A DNA stretch of 64,000 nucleotides. Origin: Superficieibacter sp. HKU1. GTDB taxonomy: Bacteria; Pseudomonadota; Gammaproteobacteria; Enterobacterales; Enterobacteriaceae. The position numbers and the translations under genes are program-made. Below, piece by piece: positions 51,697-61,177 of the stretch. How positions within the stretch are numbered: position 1 is the first letter of the stretch; each line of letters begins with the position of its first letter. The stretch lies in NCBI RefSeq assembly GCF_029319185.1, contig NZ_CP119754.1:3534001-3598000 (forward strand), given 5' to 3'. Under the pieces are notes generated by a model. The model did no database searches. It saw nothing but the letters and a program-made list of their open reading frames with translations, and was not told the origin of the DNA.

Positions 51697-53493
51697 ATGG
51701 CAAAAATGACCAGCGATTTCTTTATTGAACGACTGAAAGCATGGGGCGTCACCCGCATTTACGGCTATCCCGGCGACGGTATTAACGGTGTGCTTGGTGC
51801 CCTGCAACGCGCGAATAAGGCAGGTGATGGCATTGAGTTTATTCAGGTGCGCCATGAAGAAATGGCGGCGTTTATGGCGGCAGGCCACGCCAAATTCACC
51901 GGCGAACTGGGGGTATGCCTCTCCACCGGCGGACCGGGCGCAACCCACCTGCTGACCGGATTGTATGACGCGAAAATGGATCACGTCCCGGTGCTGGCTA
52001 TTTCCGGTCAGGCGGAAGCCACCGCGCGCGGAGCAAGCTATCAGCAGGAGCTGAATCTCGATCGCGTCTTCGCCGATGTGGCGAACTTTGTGCAGGAGGT
52101 GGCTTCCCCCAGCCAGGTACGGCACCTGGTGGATCGCGGCGTTCGCATTGCGGTGGCCCAAAATGGCGTGACGGTTCTGATATTGCCGAAGGATATCCAG
52201 GAAGAACCCTGGCAGGATCTGCCGCATGTCCACGGTTTTACCCACTCAGGCCCGGGCTATCAGCGGCCAAAAGTGGTGCCTTATCAACAGGATCTGCAGC
52301 GGGCAGCGGATATCTTAAACGCCGGGAAGAAAGTGGCGATCCTCGTGGGCGCTGGCGCACGCGGTGCGGCGCTGGAGGTGGTGCAACTGGCCAACGTCCT
52401 TGGCGCGGGCGTGGCAAAAGCGCTGCTGGGCAAGGATGTGCTGGCGGATGACGCGCCTTTTATTACCGGCTCGATTGGCCTGCTGGGCACCAAACCCTCT
52501 TATGACATGATGATGAATTGCGACACGCTACTGATGATCGGCACCGGTTTCCCGTGGACCGAATTTCTGCCGAAAGAGGGACAGGCGCGCGCCGTGCAGG
52601 TAGATATCGATCCGGCGATGCTGGGACTGCGCTACCCGGTGGAGGTCAATTTGCACGGAGACTCGGCGGAAACCCTGCGTGAGCTACTGCCGCTGTTACA
52701 GCATAAAGACGACAGAAGCTGGCAGGAAGAGATTGCCCGCGGGGTTAAAGAGTGGTGGCAGACGCTGGAGGAACGGGCGATGGCCTCCGCCAGACCGGTT
52801 AACCCACAGCGGGTAGTATGGGAAATGTCCCCCCTGCTGCCGGACGACGCTATCGTCACGTCCGACTCCGGCTCCTGCGCCAACTGGTTCGCGCGTGATT
52901 ACAAAGTGAAACAAGGTCAGCGCGCCTCGCTGTCAGGTGGTCTCGCCTGCATGGGCGCGGCAGTGCCTTACGCTATCGCGGCTAAATTTGCTTACCCGGC
53001 CAAAACGGTCGTCGCGCTGGTCGGCGACGGTGCGATGCAGATGAATAACATGGCGGAACTGATCACTATCCAGAAATACTGGCAGGGCTGGAGCGATCCG
53101 CGCTTGATTGTTTGCGTATTCAACAATCAGGATCTTAATCAGGTCACCTGGGAGCAGCGCGTGATGGAGGGTAATCCGCGCTTTGAGGCAACTCAGGATA
53201 TCCCCGACGTCGGCTATGCCCGTTTCGCCGAGTCGCTGGGGTTGAAAGGTATTTTCGTTGACGATCCAGAGCGGTTGCAGAGCGCCTGGCAGGAAGCGTT
53301 AGCCGCCGATCGTCCGGTGGTGCTGGAGGTGAAAACCGATCCGGAAGTGGCCCCGCTGCCGCCGCATATCACCCTCAAGCAGGCGAAAGCCTTTATGGCG
53401 TCGATGGCTAAAGGGGATCGCTCTGCCGGGAAGGTGTTGGCCGATACCGCCAGTCAGCTCATTAATGAGATATTGCCCGGCAAAAAATCCTGA
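51697..53493 (+). CDS. PoxB-like thiamine-diphosphate enzyme (pyruvate oxidase/acetolactate synthase family)
   Basis: 598 residues. An N-terminal TPP domain with catalytic Glu in RHEEMAAF (near 55), a central FAD/Rossmann-like domain (about 200-335) and a C-terminal TPP-binding GDG...NN motif (VGDGAMQMNN, near 445). It resembles pyruvate oxidases of the B. subtilis YdaP type more than biosynthetic acetolactate synthase, and no regulatory subunit gene follows. Pyruvate oxidase would give acetate, CO2 and reduced FAD or quinol. Convergent with a lactate-type dehydrogenase. Confidence 0.8.
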   Translation: MAKMTSDFFIERLKAWGVTRIYGYPGDGINGVLGALQRANKAGDGIEFIQVRHEEMAAFMAAGHAKFTGELGVCLSTGGPGATHLLTGLYDAKMDHVPVLAISGQAEATARGASYQQELNLDRVFADVANFVQEVASPSQVRHLVDRGVRIAVAQNGVTVLILPKDIQEEPWQDLPHVHGFTHSGPGYQRPKVVPYQQDLQRAADILNAGKKVAILVGAGARGAALEVVQLANVLGAGVAKALLGKDVLADDAPFITGSIGLLGTKPSYDMMMNCDTLLMIGTGFPWTEFLPKEGQARAVQVDIDPAMLGLRYPVEVNLHGDSAETLRELLPLLQHKDDRSWQEEIARGVKEWWQTLEERAMASARPVNPQRVVWEMSPLLPDDAIVTSDSGSCANWFARDYKVKQGQRASLSGGLACMGAAVPYAIAAKFAYPAKTVVALVGDGAMQMNNMAELITIQKYWQGWSDPRLIVCVFNNQDLNQVTWEQRVMEGNPRFEATQDIPDVGYARFAESLGLKGIFVDDPERLQSAWQEALAADRPVVLEVKTDPEVAPLPPHITLKQAKAFMASMAKGDRSAGKVLADTASQLINEILPGKKS

Positions 53494-53544
53494 CGCTCAT
53501 GCGCGAGGCGACATAAAAGCCCCGGCGCAGTCGGAAGCGCGGCT

Positions 53545-53582
53545 ATATGACCGGTCCAGGCGCGTGAACGGGCCGGTCATAT
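53545..53582. repeat. Shared 10-bp inverted repeat at two convergent gene ends
   Basis: ATATGACCGG and CCGGTCATAT flank an 18-base loop. The right arm overlaps the stop of the minus-strand hydroxy-acid dehydrogenase, and the left is about 50 bp after the plus-strand PoxB-like stop. Probably a 3' structure for both messages. Confidence 0.55.
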
Positions 53583-54740
53583 CCCATCGTTAAACATTGT
53601 CGGGCGGCTACGCAGGATCCCTGCGTCAATCGACGCAACACGGGTTTTACCGCAAAACGCCATCGACAAATCGAATTCATTACGGATGATATTGAGCGCC
53701 AGGGTTACCCCCTCCTCGCCCAGCGCTCCCAGGCCATACAGCATGCTGCGCCCGATATAGGTTCCCTTCGCCCCCAGCGCAACCGCTTTCAGCACATCCT
53801 GTCCGGAACGAATACCGCCGTCGAAATGAACTTCGATTTGCCTGCCGACTGCCGCGGCAATCTCCGGCAACAGGGCAATCGATGACGACACGCCATCCAG
53901 CTGACGCCCGCCATGATTGGAGACAATCAGCGCATCGGCACCTGCCGCCACCGCCAGACGCGCATCCTCCACATCCATAATGCCCTTAACGATCAACGTG
54001 CCGCCCCAGCGCCGTTTGATCCACTCGATATCCTGCCAGGAGAGGCCCGGATCGAACTGCTGCGCGGTCCACTCCACCATTGCATCGATGTTATCAATAC
54101 CGCGGGCATGACCAATGATATTGCCAAAATTACGATGCCGGGTGGCGAGCATCTTGCGGCACCAGCGCGGTTTACCGGCAATGTTCAGCAGATTACGCAG
54201 CGTCATTTTTGGCGGCGTCGACAGGCCATTTTTGATGTCTTTATGGCGCTGACCAAACACCTGAAGATCCATAGTCACGACCAGCGCGGTGCAGTTCGCG
54301 GCTTTCGCGCGGTCGATAAGACTGGCGACAAACTGGCGATCGCGCATGACGTAGAGCTGGAACCAGAACGGATGGTAATCCGTCGCCTGCGCCACGGTTT
54401 CAAGCGAACAAATACTCATGGTCGACAGCGTAAAGGGGATGCCAAATCTTTTCGCCGCACGCGCCGCAAGAATTTCACCATCGGGATGGATCATGCCGGT
54501 TAAGCCGGTGGGCGCAATCGCCACTGGCATCGCCACCTTTTGTCCAGCCATCACGCTGGCCGTGCTGCGCCCGGCAATATCCACCGCCACCCGCTGACGA
54601 AACTCCAGGCGACGTAAATCGGCTTCGTTGGCGCGATAGCTGTATTCAGTCCACGAGCCGGCATCCACATAGTCATAAAACATTTTTGGCACCCGCTTAC
54701 GCGCCAGCTGCCGTAATTCCTCAATACAGGTAATGGTCAC
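53577..54740 (-). CDS. FMN-dependent alpha-hydroxy-acid (L-lactate-type) dehydrogenase/oxidase
   Basis: 387 residues from a GTG at 54740; an in-frame opening reaches 54869, but that stretch is hydrophobic and overlaps the upstream gene. Family motifs: FDYVDAG-like MFYDYVDAG, FQLYVMRD, VVTMD, FMN-binding Lys in LIVKGIM and active-site His and Arg in VSNHGGRQLDG. It oxidises a 2-hydroxy acid to a 2-keto acid; lactate or a related acid is likely. Last gene of the ABC-monooxygenase operon. It has no membrane anchor as now annotated. Confidence 0.82.
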   Translation of the reverse strand: MTITCIEELRQLARKRVPKMFYDYVDAGSWTEYSYRANEADLRRLEFRQRVAVDIAGRSTASVMAGQKVAMPVAIAPTGLTGMIHPDGEILAARAAKRFGIPFTLSTMSICSLETVAQATDYHPFWFQLYVMRDRQFVASLIDRAKAANCTALVVTMDLQVFGQRHKDIKNGLSTPPKMTLRNLLNIAGKPRWCRKMLATRHRNFGNIIGHARGIDNIDAMVEWTAQQFDPGLSWQDIEWIKRRWGGTLIVKGIMDVEDARLAVAAGADALIVSNHGGRQLDGVSSSIALLPEIAAAVGRQIEVHFDGGIRSGQDVLKAVALGAKGTYIGRSMLYGLGALGEEGVTLALNIIRNEFDLSMAFCGKTRVASIDAGILRSRPTMFNDGI

Positions 54741-54804
54741 ATCCGTTATCCAGTAAAAGAGGGCTAAATAACGAAGATTTAGCCATGCCAGTAATAAAAA
54801 GAAA

Positions 54805-56055
54805 TCAGGACTTAACGTAATCGGTATAGGCGTTCTGCAAAACAATATGATCGGCAATATATTTAGCATCGTGCCATACGCCGTAAATAAAGGAGGAGGC
54901 GCGATTTACCAGATTTGGCAGGCCAAGGAAATAAATACCGCGCTCGGCGGAAATACCGCGTTTGTGAAACGGTAACCCGTTTTCGTCGAAGGCATCCACC
55001 TGCAACCAGCTAAAATCAAATTTAAAGCCGGTCGCCCAGATAATCGTGGTAATACCCGCCGCGGCAATATCCAGCTGCATCAGCGGGTTGATCAGGCATT
55101 CCGGGTCCGGCAGCAGTTCCCACGCCTGCGGCTCCGGCGGCAAATCCAGCCCGTTGCGTTCAATATAAGCATCCGCATCGCGCAGCACGTCAAAGTAGGC
55201 TTTATCGCCCGCAGCGATATTCTCCGCCAGCCCCCCGGCAAAGCTCAGCACGCCGTTATCCCAGTTTTTGGTGATGCCCACTAGCGTAATGCCCATATGC
55301 GCCAGGCGGCGGAAATCCACGGTTTTGCCCCCTTCATAACCGCTCACCGCAAAGGCCACGTGCTCTTTCTTCGGCTTGATTTTCACTTCATCCCACAGGC
55401 CGAGCGCACCCAGCCACCAGCAGTAATCACGGTTGCGGTAAGCGCGCGGCGGACGATAATGCTCGCCGACCGACAGATACACGTCCCGGCCCGATTGACG
55501 CAGTTCTTCGGCAATTTGCGTTCCCGACGCGCCCGCACCTACCACCAGCACGCCGCCGGCGGGCAGCTGCTGCGGATTTTTGTAGACGGAAGAGTGGATC
55601 TGCTGCACCCCGGCGGTTGGCGGCACGATCTGCGGGAATGACGGTTTCTGGAACGGGCCGGTCGCGGCCACCACATTGTCAGCCTCAAATTCACCGGCAG
55701 AGGTCACCACCCTGAATCCGCTGCGTCCTGCCAGGCGCGTCACCTGATGCACGTCAACGCCGGTGCGTACTGGCGCATCCAGCATCCTGGCATAGTCTTC
55801 GAAATACTGCGCCATGCGCTCTTTCGGCGGGAAGGCTTCCTGAGAAATATTGTCGAATTTCAGCGACGGGAAGCGATCGTGCCAGGCCGGACCATTCGCC
55901 ACCAGCGAATCCCAGCGTTCAGAGCGCCAGCGCTCCGCGATACGGCTGCGCTCAAGTACCACGTGCGGCACGCCCATCAGCGCCAGATGTTCACTCATGG
56001 CAATCCCCGCCTGACCTGCGCCAACAATAACGGTATTCATTTTTTCTACTGACAT
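54805..56055 (-). CDS. Flavin-containing monooxygenase (CzcO/class B type)
   Basis: 416 residues. FAD motif GAGQAGIAMSEHL at the N-terminus, second Rossmann motif GAGASGTQIAEEL (near 175), ATGPFQKP at the domain junction and a FMO-like signature region around IVPPTAGVQQIHSSVYKNP. It would oxygenate a nitrogen, sulfur or ketone with NADPH and O2. The start has AGGAATT six bases upstream. In an operon between ABC permeases and a hydroxy-acid dehydrogenase, it is a likely first catabolic step. Substrate unknown. Confidence 0.8.
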   Translation of the reverse strand: MSVEKMNTVIVGAGQAGIAMSEHLALMGVPHVVLERSRIAERWRSERWDSLVANGPAWHDRFPSLKFDNISQEAFPPKERMAQYFEDYARMLDAPVRTGVDVHQVTRLAGRSGFRVVTSAGEFEADNVVAATGPFQKPSFPQIVPPTAGVQQIHSSVYKNPQQLPAGGVLVVGAGASGTQIAEELRQSGRDVYLSVGEHYRPPRAYRNRDYCWWLGALGLWDEVKIKPKKEHVAFAVSGYEGGKTVDFRRLAHMGITLVGITKNWDNGVLSFAGGLAENIAAGDKAYFDVLRDADAYIERNGLDLPPEPQAWELLPDPECLINPLMQLDIAAAGITTIIWATGFKFDFSWLQVDAFDENGLPFHKRGISAERGIYFLGLPNLVNRASSFIYGVWHDAKYIADHIVLQNAYTDYVKS

Positions 56056-56169
56056 ATTGAATTCCTAAATATGATCGCCGCACTCTTTTCAGCAGGTGGC
56101 GTATTAATGACAATCAGGTTTTTTAATGCCGCGCGTCGGCAAATCCAAAGAGCATTGAGTTCCTGTTTA

Positions 56170-56988
56170 TTAATGTCTGACTTCAACGTTTAATACTTTC
56201 CCCAGACCTAAAAATTTATTGGCAATAACTAACATGGTCGCGGTGACGGCAATATAAATAACCGACAGGGCTGCCAGCGTCGGGTCAGCAAATTCACGCA
56301 CGTAGTTATACATCGCCACCGGTAACGTCTGTGTTGCCTGGGTGGTAATAAACAACGAGGCGGTAAATTCGTTAAAGGAGAGGATCGCGGCAAACAGCCA
56401 GCCGCCAAACAGCCCCGGCAAAATCAGCGGCACGGTAATGGTCCACACCACGCGTAGCGGCGAGGCACCAAGACTGGCCGCCGCCAGTTCAATACGCTGT
56501 TCAAGGTTTTTCAGCGATACATACACGCTGCGCAGCACAAACGGCAGTACCAGCACGATGTGGCAGAAAATCACCAGCGGATAGCCGCGTCCGAGGTTGA
56601 GCTGCGATACCAGCATCAGCAGGCCCAGACCAATGGTGAAGTGCGGGATAAACAGCGGCGACAGCAGGATCCCTTCCAGTACCTGTTTGCACGGGAACGA
56701 ATAGCGTTCAATGGCAATCGCCAGCGTGGCACCGATGATCACCGCCAGCGACGATGCCCAGGCGGTGACAATCAGCCCGGAAAAGAAGCCGTGACGAAAA
56801 TCATCGTAGCTCACCGCCCGCTCGAACCAGCGCAGCGACCATCCCTTTGGCGGGAAGAACAACACGGAGGTGCTGCTGAACGAGGAGATGAATACCACGA
56901 TCGTCGGCAGCATCACAAAGATCAGAATAGCGGCGACCAGCAGGCGGCCCGCCAGCGTCGTCAGTTTATCGCTCATCGAACGGGTCAT
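56170..56988 (-). CDS. ABC transporter permease (PotC-like)
   Basis: 272-residue inner-membrane permease with about six helices and the EAA loop (ELAAASLGASPLRVVWTITVPLILPG, about 155-180). It belongs to the polyamine/opine/iron(III) branch, second permease position. The stop of the preceding permease lies one base before its ATG, and GGAG precedes that. A 114-bp gap follows, with no clear terminator, before the monooxygenase. Confidence 0.86.
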   Translation of the reverse strand: MTRSMSDKLTTLAGRLLVAAILIFVMLPTIVVFISSFSSTSVLFFPPKGWSLRWFERAVSYDDFRHGFFSGLIVTAWASSLAVIIGATLAIAIERYSFPCKQVLEGILLSPLFIPHFTIGLGLLMLVSQLNLGRGYPLVIFCHIVLVLPFVLRSVYVSLKNLEQRIELAAASLGASPLRVVWTITVPLILPGLFGGWLFAAILSFNEFTASLFITTQATQTLPVAMYNYVREFADPTLAALSVIYIAVTATMLVIANKFLGLGKVLNVEVRH

Positions 56989-56989
56989 A

Positions 56990-57844
56990 TCAGTGCTCCC
57001 CCATCGCGTTCAGGAATCGGGTCATGCGTTTCAGCGCCAGCAGCAGCAGAACGGTCAGGATTAATCCGGCGATGCTGAGCGCGGCGGCAAACGGGAAATT
57101 CATCGACGAGAAACCCAGTTGATAAACCATGGTTGCCACGGTGCTGACGCGTCCGCCGCCAATAAGTTGCGGGGTGGCGAAGGCGCTGAAGGTCCAGGCA
57201 AAAGCGGTCGTCAGGCTGGCGATAATGCCGGGAACCGACAGAGGGATCGTCACGGTCAGCAAGGTGCGGATCGGGCCTGCGCCGAGGCTGGCGGCGGCTT
57301 TCTCGTAATCCGGGTTGATGTGTGACAACGCGGTCGCCAGCATAAGTACCATGATTGGCATGGTGACGTGTACCAGCGCCAGCACCACGCCCGTTTGGGT
57401 AAACATAAACTGAACGGGCGTTGAGATAATGCCTGTCGCCAGCAGCAGGCTATTCAGGAAGCCGCTGTTACCCAGCACGATAATCCATGAATAGGTGCGC
57501 ACCACTTCGCCGAGAAACAGTGGCGTAATCGCGATAATCAAAATCGTCGATTTGATCCACGTCGTGCGGGTACGCACCAGCGCATACGCCAGGGGATAGC
57601 TCATCAGCAGACCAAAGATAGCGGTTTTGGCGCTCAGCATGACCGTGTTAATAAAGGCATCGGCATAGATGCTTTTGAACAGGGCAGTAAAGTTCGCCAG
57701 GGTAAATCCGCCCACGTCGAGCGAACCGGGGATATAGGCGCGCACGCTAAACTGCATGACCGCAAACATCGCGATAACCAGTCCGATGGCGGTAAGCGTG
57801 GCGGGAATAATGAACCAGGGTAAAAATGTCGGTTTTCTCGTCAT
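56990..57844 (-). CDS. ABC transporter permease (PotB-like)
   Basis: 284 residues from the ATG at 57844 (MTRKPTFLPW); a TTG at 57901 overlapping the binding-protein stop is a possible alternative. Six helices with an EAA loop (KAAASLGAGPIRTLLTVTIPLSVPG). Partner of the PotC-like permease in a spermidine/putrescine-type importer. The transporter ATPase is not adjacent but is encoded at the right edge of the window. Confidence 0.85.
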   Translation of the reverse strand: MTRKPTFLPWFIIPATLTAIGLVIAMFAVMQFSVRAYIPGSLDVGGFTLANFTALFKSIYADAFINTVMLSAKTAIFGLLMSYPLAYALVRTRTTWIKSTILIIAITPLFLGEVVRTYSWIIVLGNSGFLNSLLLATGIISTPVQFMFTQTGVVLALVHVTMPIMVLMLATALSHINPDYEKAAASLGAGPIRTLLTVTIPLSVPGIIASLTTAFAWTFSAFATPQLIGGGRVSTVATMVYQLGFSSMNFPFAAALSIAGLILTVLLLLALKRMTRFLNAMGEH

Positions 57845-57897
57845 AGACGTTGCTGCCTGCGTAAAGGGTTGGGGCGACTCGTAAGCCGCCCGGTAGA

Positions 57898-58929
57898 TCA
57901 ATGAGACATGATGTTTTCAGAGAACCACTGGCGCCACTCCGCGGTTTTCTCGGCACGCAGTTGCGGATCGGTGTTGATAGTGGCGTTCCACTGTTCAGGG
58001 GTGGTCAACATGCCCGGCAGTTTCGCCAGCTCAGGATCGATATGGGCATTGGTGACCGTTGGACTGCCGTGGTAGATCTTTGCCACCTGCTCCTGAATTT
58101 CAGGCTTCAGGGCGATATTCATAAACTTATACGCAAGATCGGCGTGTTTGGTGCCTTTGTTGATCCCCAGGGTATCGACGCCCAAAATCGCCCCCTCTTT
58201 CGGTATCACCAGTTTGACGTCCACCCCTTCGGCCATCATGTTGTAGGCGTTCATCGACAGCATGACCTGTACTGGCGTTTCGCCGGTGGAGATCAGCTGC
58301 TGGCTGTTAGCATCGTCGGTATAGAAGGATTTGATATTCGGGATCAGCGCTTTCATCTTCGCCTGTCCCTGCTGCCAGTGCGCCGCATCGGTGCCGGAAA
58401 GTTTGGCGGAAACCGCGATGATATGGCTCGGGTCCCAGTCCGGCAGCGCCAGCGTGCCCTTCAGCTCTGGTTTCCACAGATCGTTCCAGCTTTCAAAGGT
58501 GGTGCCCTTCGGCACCAGGTCCGGACGATAGCCGATGGTGTAAACGTAGCCCCATACGCCAAGGTGATAAGGGCTGACTTTCGCCTGCTCCACCAGATTC
58601 GCGGCATTCGGCAGTTTGCTCATATCGAGTTTTTCAAACAGGCCCGAGTTGGCATACAGATAGCCCACGTGCGCCGTGGTAAAGGTCACGTCGGTTTCAG
58701 GTGAACCGCCTGCCAGCTTCGCTTTGTTGAGACGATCGATGGTGCCGCCCGTGACAAACTGCACTTCTACGCCGGTTTCTTTGGTGAACTCTTTGGCAAT
58801 GGTTTGATCAATCAGATCTTTAAAGCCGCCGCCCCAGGTGCTGACAACCAGCTTGTCAGCCGCCAGCGCATTGCCTGCGCCGAGTACACTCGTGGTCAAC
58901 AACGTTAAGGCACAAATCTTACGCAACAT
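57898..58929 (-). CDS. Periplasmic binding protein of a polyamine-type ABC transporter
   Basis: 343 residues from the ATG at 58929, with a signal peptide of about 24 residues (ending GNALA-ADKL). PotD/AfuA-like fold: LVVSTWGGGFKDLIDQTIAKEF at the mature N-terminus. The frame is open further upstream without a ribosome site. Family members bind polyamines, opines, phosphonates, thiamine or small cations; the pocket cannot be judged here. First gene of the minus-strand operon and divergent from the LysR gene, its likely regulator. Confidence 0.85.
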   Translation of the reverse strand: MLRKICALTLLTTSVLGAGNALAADKLVVSTWGGGFKDLIDQTIAKEFTKETGVEVQFVTGGTIDRLNKAKLAGGSPETDVTFTTAHVGYLYANSGLFEKLDMSKLPNAANLVEQAKVSPYHLGVWGYVYTIGYRPDLVPKGTTFESWNDLWKPELKGTLALPDWDPSHIIAVSAKLSGTDAAHWQQGQAKMKALIPNIKSFYTDDANSQQLISTGETPVQVMLSMNAYNMMAEGVDVKLVIPKEGAILGVDTLGINKGTKHADLAYKFMNIALKPEIQEQVAKIYHGSPTVTNAHIDPELAKLPGMLTTPEQWNATINTDPQLRAEKTAEWRQWFSENIMSH

Positions 58930-59069
58930 ATTCTCATCCCCATGCATGAAATGGCTGTTGTAGCAATCTGAAACCCGGCGCGCCCAAACGGTGCAAACGG
59001 TGTTCCCTGGTGTGAAATCGATAATGCCGTGGTCGGGTGATGACGTAAAACAGGCTTTTCCTCGTCGTT

Positions 59070-59088
59070 GCATCAGGATTTCTGATGC
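59070..59088. promoter_or_regulatory. Likely LysR-type operator between the binding-protein and LysR genes
   Basis: GCATCAG-gattt-CTGATGC is a perfect 7-bp inverted repeat. Within it ATCAGGATTTCTGAT has the T-N11-A form typical of LysR-family sites. It lies mid-way in the 343-bp divergent region (58930-59272), which has no other gene. Confidence 0.6.
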
Positions 59089-59272
59089 TAAAAAAGGCGC
59101 TGCTTTGCAACGGATTTTCTTAACCCGTGGTAAGGCATAAACAAAGAGAAACCACACTCCAGGCAGGGGATTATGCTGTTATTTGGCTTTTGGCATGATA
59201 AATGCAGGATAATTCGCACTATTAGAATGACTGGCGCGACATGATTGCGTCAGCGATCTCGGGAGAACCTGC

Positions 59273-60235
59273 ATGCTCAGTCGCATCACCCAGCGTCAGC
59301 TGGAATATTTTGTCGCCTCCGGGGAGGCTGGCAGCATTATTGGCGCATCGGAACGTATCCACGTTTCCTCGCCGTCGATTTCTGCGGCCATCACCCATAT
59401 CGAATCTGAACTGGGCGTGCAGCTCTTTGTACGTCATCACGCCCAGGGCGTGTCGCTGACCGCCATCGGTCATCAGGTTCTGAAGGAGGCAAAGCTCATC
59501 CTGGAGCAGATGTTGAACCTTTATACGATTGCGTCGGAATCGATGAACAATGTGCGCGGCCCGCTGCGCGTGGGCTGTCTGGATACGCTGGCCCCGATGC
59601 TGACGCCGGAACTGGTGTTCGGCTTTGGCCGCGCGTTTCCCGGCGTGCGCATCACGCTGGTGGAGGGCAACCATGAACAGTTGCTGAAACAGTTGCGCAC
59701 CGCCGATATCGACATCGCCCTGACCTATGATTTAGTTCCCGCCAGTGATATCACGTTCACTTCACTGGCGCAGCTGCCGCCGTACGTGATGGTGGGAGAG
59801 CATCATCCGCTGGCGACGCACCCGGCGGTGTCGATTCAGGATCTGGCGGCGATGCCGATGGTATTGCTCGATATGCCGTGGAGCCGGGAATATTTCCTTG
59901 GACTGTTTAGCGAGGCGGGCGTCACGCCGAATGTAGTGATGCGCTCCGGCAATATGGAAGTGGTACGGGCGATGGTGGCAAACGGCGTGGGGTTCGGTAT
60001 CGCTAACGTGCGGCCAAAAGCGCATCTGTCCCAGGACGGTAAACGTCTGATCCGCGTCCGGCTGGCGGGGGTCAACCGGCCCATGCAGCTCGGTTACGCG
60101 ACCGTCGCCCACACCCAGCACTCAATGGTGGTGAACGCCTTCGCCGAGCGCTGCCGTATGTTTATCTCCGACCAGTATATTCCCGGCATGGCCGCCCCGA
60201 GCTATTTCGATCCGCAGGTGGTGCGGGTGGCGTAA
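59273..60235 (+). CDS. LysR-family transcriptional regulator
   Basis: 320 residues. N-terminal winged helix-turn-helix (about 5-65, QLEYFVASGEAGSIIGASERIHVSSPSIS...ITHIESELG), then a substrate-binding co-inducer domain (about 95-300). GGGAG precedes the ATG. It is divergent from the binding-protein operon and convergent with the dehydrogenase operon, so it may control both arms of the cluster. Inducer unknown. Confidence 0.88.
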   Translation: MLSRITQRQLEYFVASGEAGSIIGASERIHVSSPSISAAITHIESELGVQLFVRHHAQGVSLTAIGHQVLKEAKLILEQMLNLYTIASESMNNVRGPLRVGCLDTLAPMLTPELVFGFGRAFPGVRITLVEGNHEQLLKQLRTADIDIALTYDLVPASDITFTSLAQLPPYVMVGEHHPLATHPAVSIQDLAAMPMVLLDMPWSREYFLGLFSEAGVTPNVVMRSGNMEVVRAMVANGVGFGIANVRPKAHLSQDGKRLIRVRLAGVNRPMQLGYATVAHTQHSMVVNAFAERCRMFISDQYIPGMAAPSYFDPQVVRVA

Positions 60236-60247
60236 CCCAGGCACGCG

Positions 60248-61177
60248 TTAATACCCCCGCGCCGGGAACACCTGGTGGGTCACCGGCTCCCCGCGTGCGG
60301 CGCGCTGGATATTTTCAGCGACCTGCTGCGCGGCGCTGGCAGGCAGGGCAACCGACGCCAGATGCGGGGTGATCAGCACGTTATCCAGTTGCCACAGCGG
60401 ATCGTGCGGCGGCAGCGGTTCGCGGTCAAAGACATCCAGGGTTGCCTCAGCAATCTGTCCCGAACGCAGGGCTGCCGTCAGCGCCGACTGATCGACAATC
60501 GCCCCGCGCGACACATTAATGAACGCGGCGCCCGGCGGGAGGTGCGCCAGCCGCTCTGCGCTGAGCAGGCCGCTGGTCTGCGCCGTCAGAGGCAGCATTA
60601 CCACCAGAATATCGCTCTGGCTGAGAAAATCATTCAGCGATCCCAGCCCGCTGTGACAGCGAATACCTGCAATTTCTTTTTGCGAACGCGACCAGCCGCG
60701 CACGTCAAAACCCTGCCGCGCCAGTTCCCGCGCCGCATACGCGCCCAGCTCCCCCAGACCCAGTACCCCGACACGAATGCCAGAGGGTGCACGCGGATGC
60801 AGGTAATGCCAGCGCTGCTCACGCTGCGCGCGCTCGAATGCCGGGATATCCCGCGCATAGCGCAGTACGGCAAACAGCACATAGCTGGCCATCATACGGG
60901 CCATATCCGGATCGGACAGGCGAACTATCGGGATCTCCGGCAGATCGTCGCGTCCCACCAGTGAATCAACGCCCGCGCCAAGATTTACCAGTAGCCTGAG
61001 ATGACGGTACGGAGCAAAGAAACCCTGCGGCGGCTTCCATGCCAGCGCATAGTGCACGTCGTCAGGGTTTTGCACCGTTTCGGCGCGGCAAATCGTCACG
61101 CCGGGCAGATGCGGTGCAAGTAAAGCCGACCACTCTTCGAAGCTGTCAAATTCGCTGTAAAACACTAATGTACTCAT
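60248..61177 (-). CDS. D-2-hydroxyacid dehydrogenase (GhrA-like)
   Basis: 309 residues, similar to glyoxylate/hydroxypyruvate reductase A. NAD(P) motif GLGELGAYAA (near 140). Catalytic Arg in NVSRGAIVD, Glu in DVFDREPLP and His in TPHLAS. It reduces a 2-keto acid or oxidises a D-2-hydroxy acid. Last gene of the second minus-strand operon; overlaps the AroQ-like gene as ATGA. True ghrA of E. coli lies elsewhere, so this is a paralogue with its own substrate. Confidence 0.83.
   Translation of the reverse strand: MSTLVFYSEFDSFEEWSALLAPHLPGVTICRAETVQNPDDVHYALAWKPPQGFFAPYRHLRLLVNLGAGVDSLVGRDDLPEIPIVRLSDPDMARMMASYVLFAVLRYARDIPAFERAQREQRWHYLHPRAPSGIRVGVLGLGELGAYAARELARQGFDVRGWSRSQKEIAGIRCHSGLGSLNDFLSQSDILVVMLPLTAQTSGLLSAERLAHLPPGAAFINVSRGAIVDQSALTAALRSGQIAEATLDVFDREPLPPHDPLWQLDNVLITPHLASVALPASAAQQVAENIQRAARGEPVTHQVFPARGY

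Noticed and set aside
54741..54869. 43-residue hydrophobic N-terminal extension of the hydroxy-acid dehydrogenase
   Set aside because: It overlaps the end of the monooxygenase gene and has no ribosome site. Family members begin at about the GTG at 54740, although a membrane-anchored form cannot be fully excluded.
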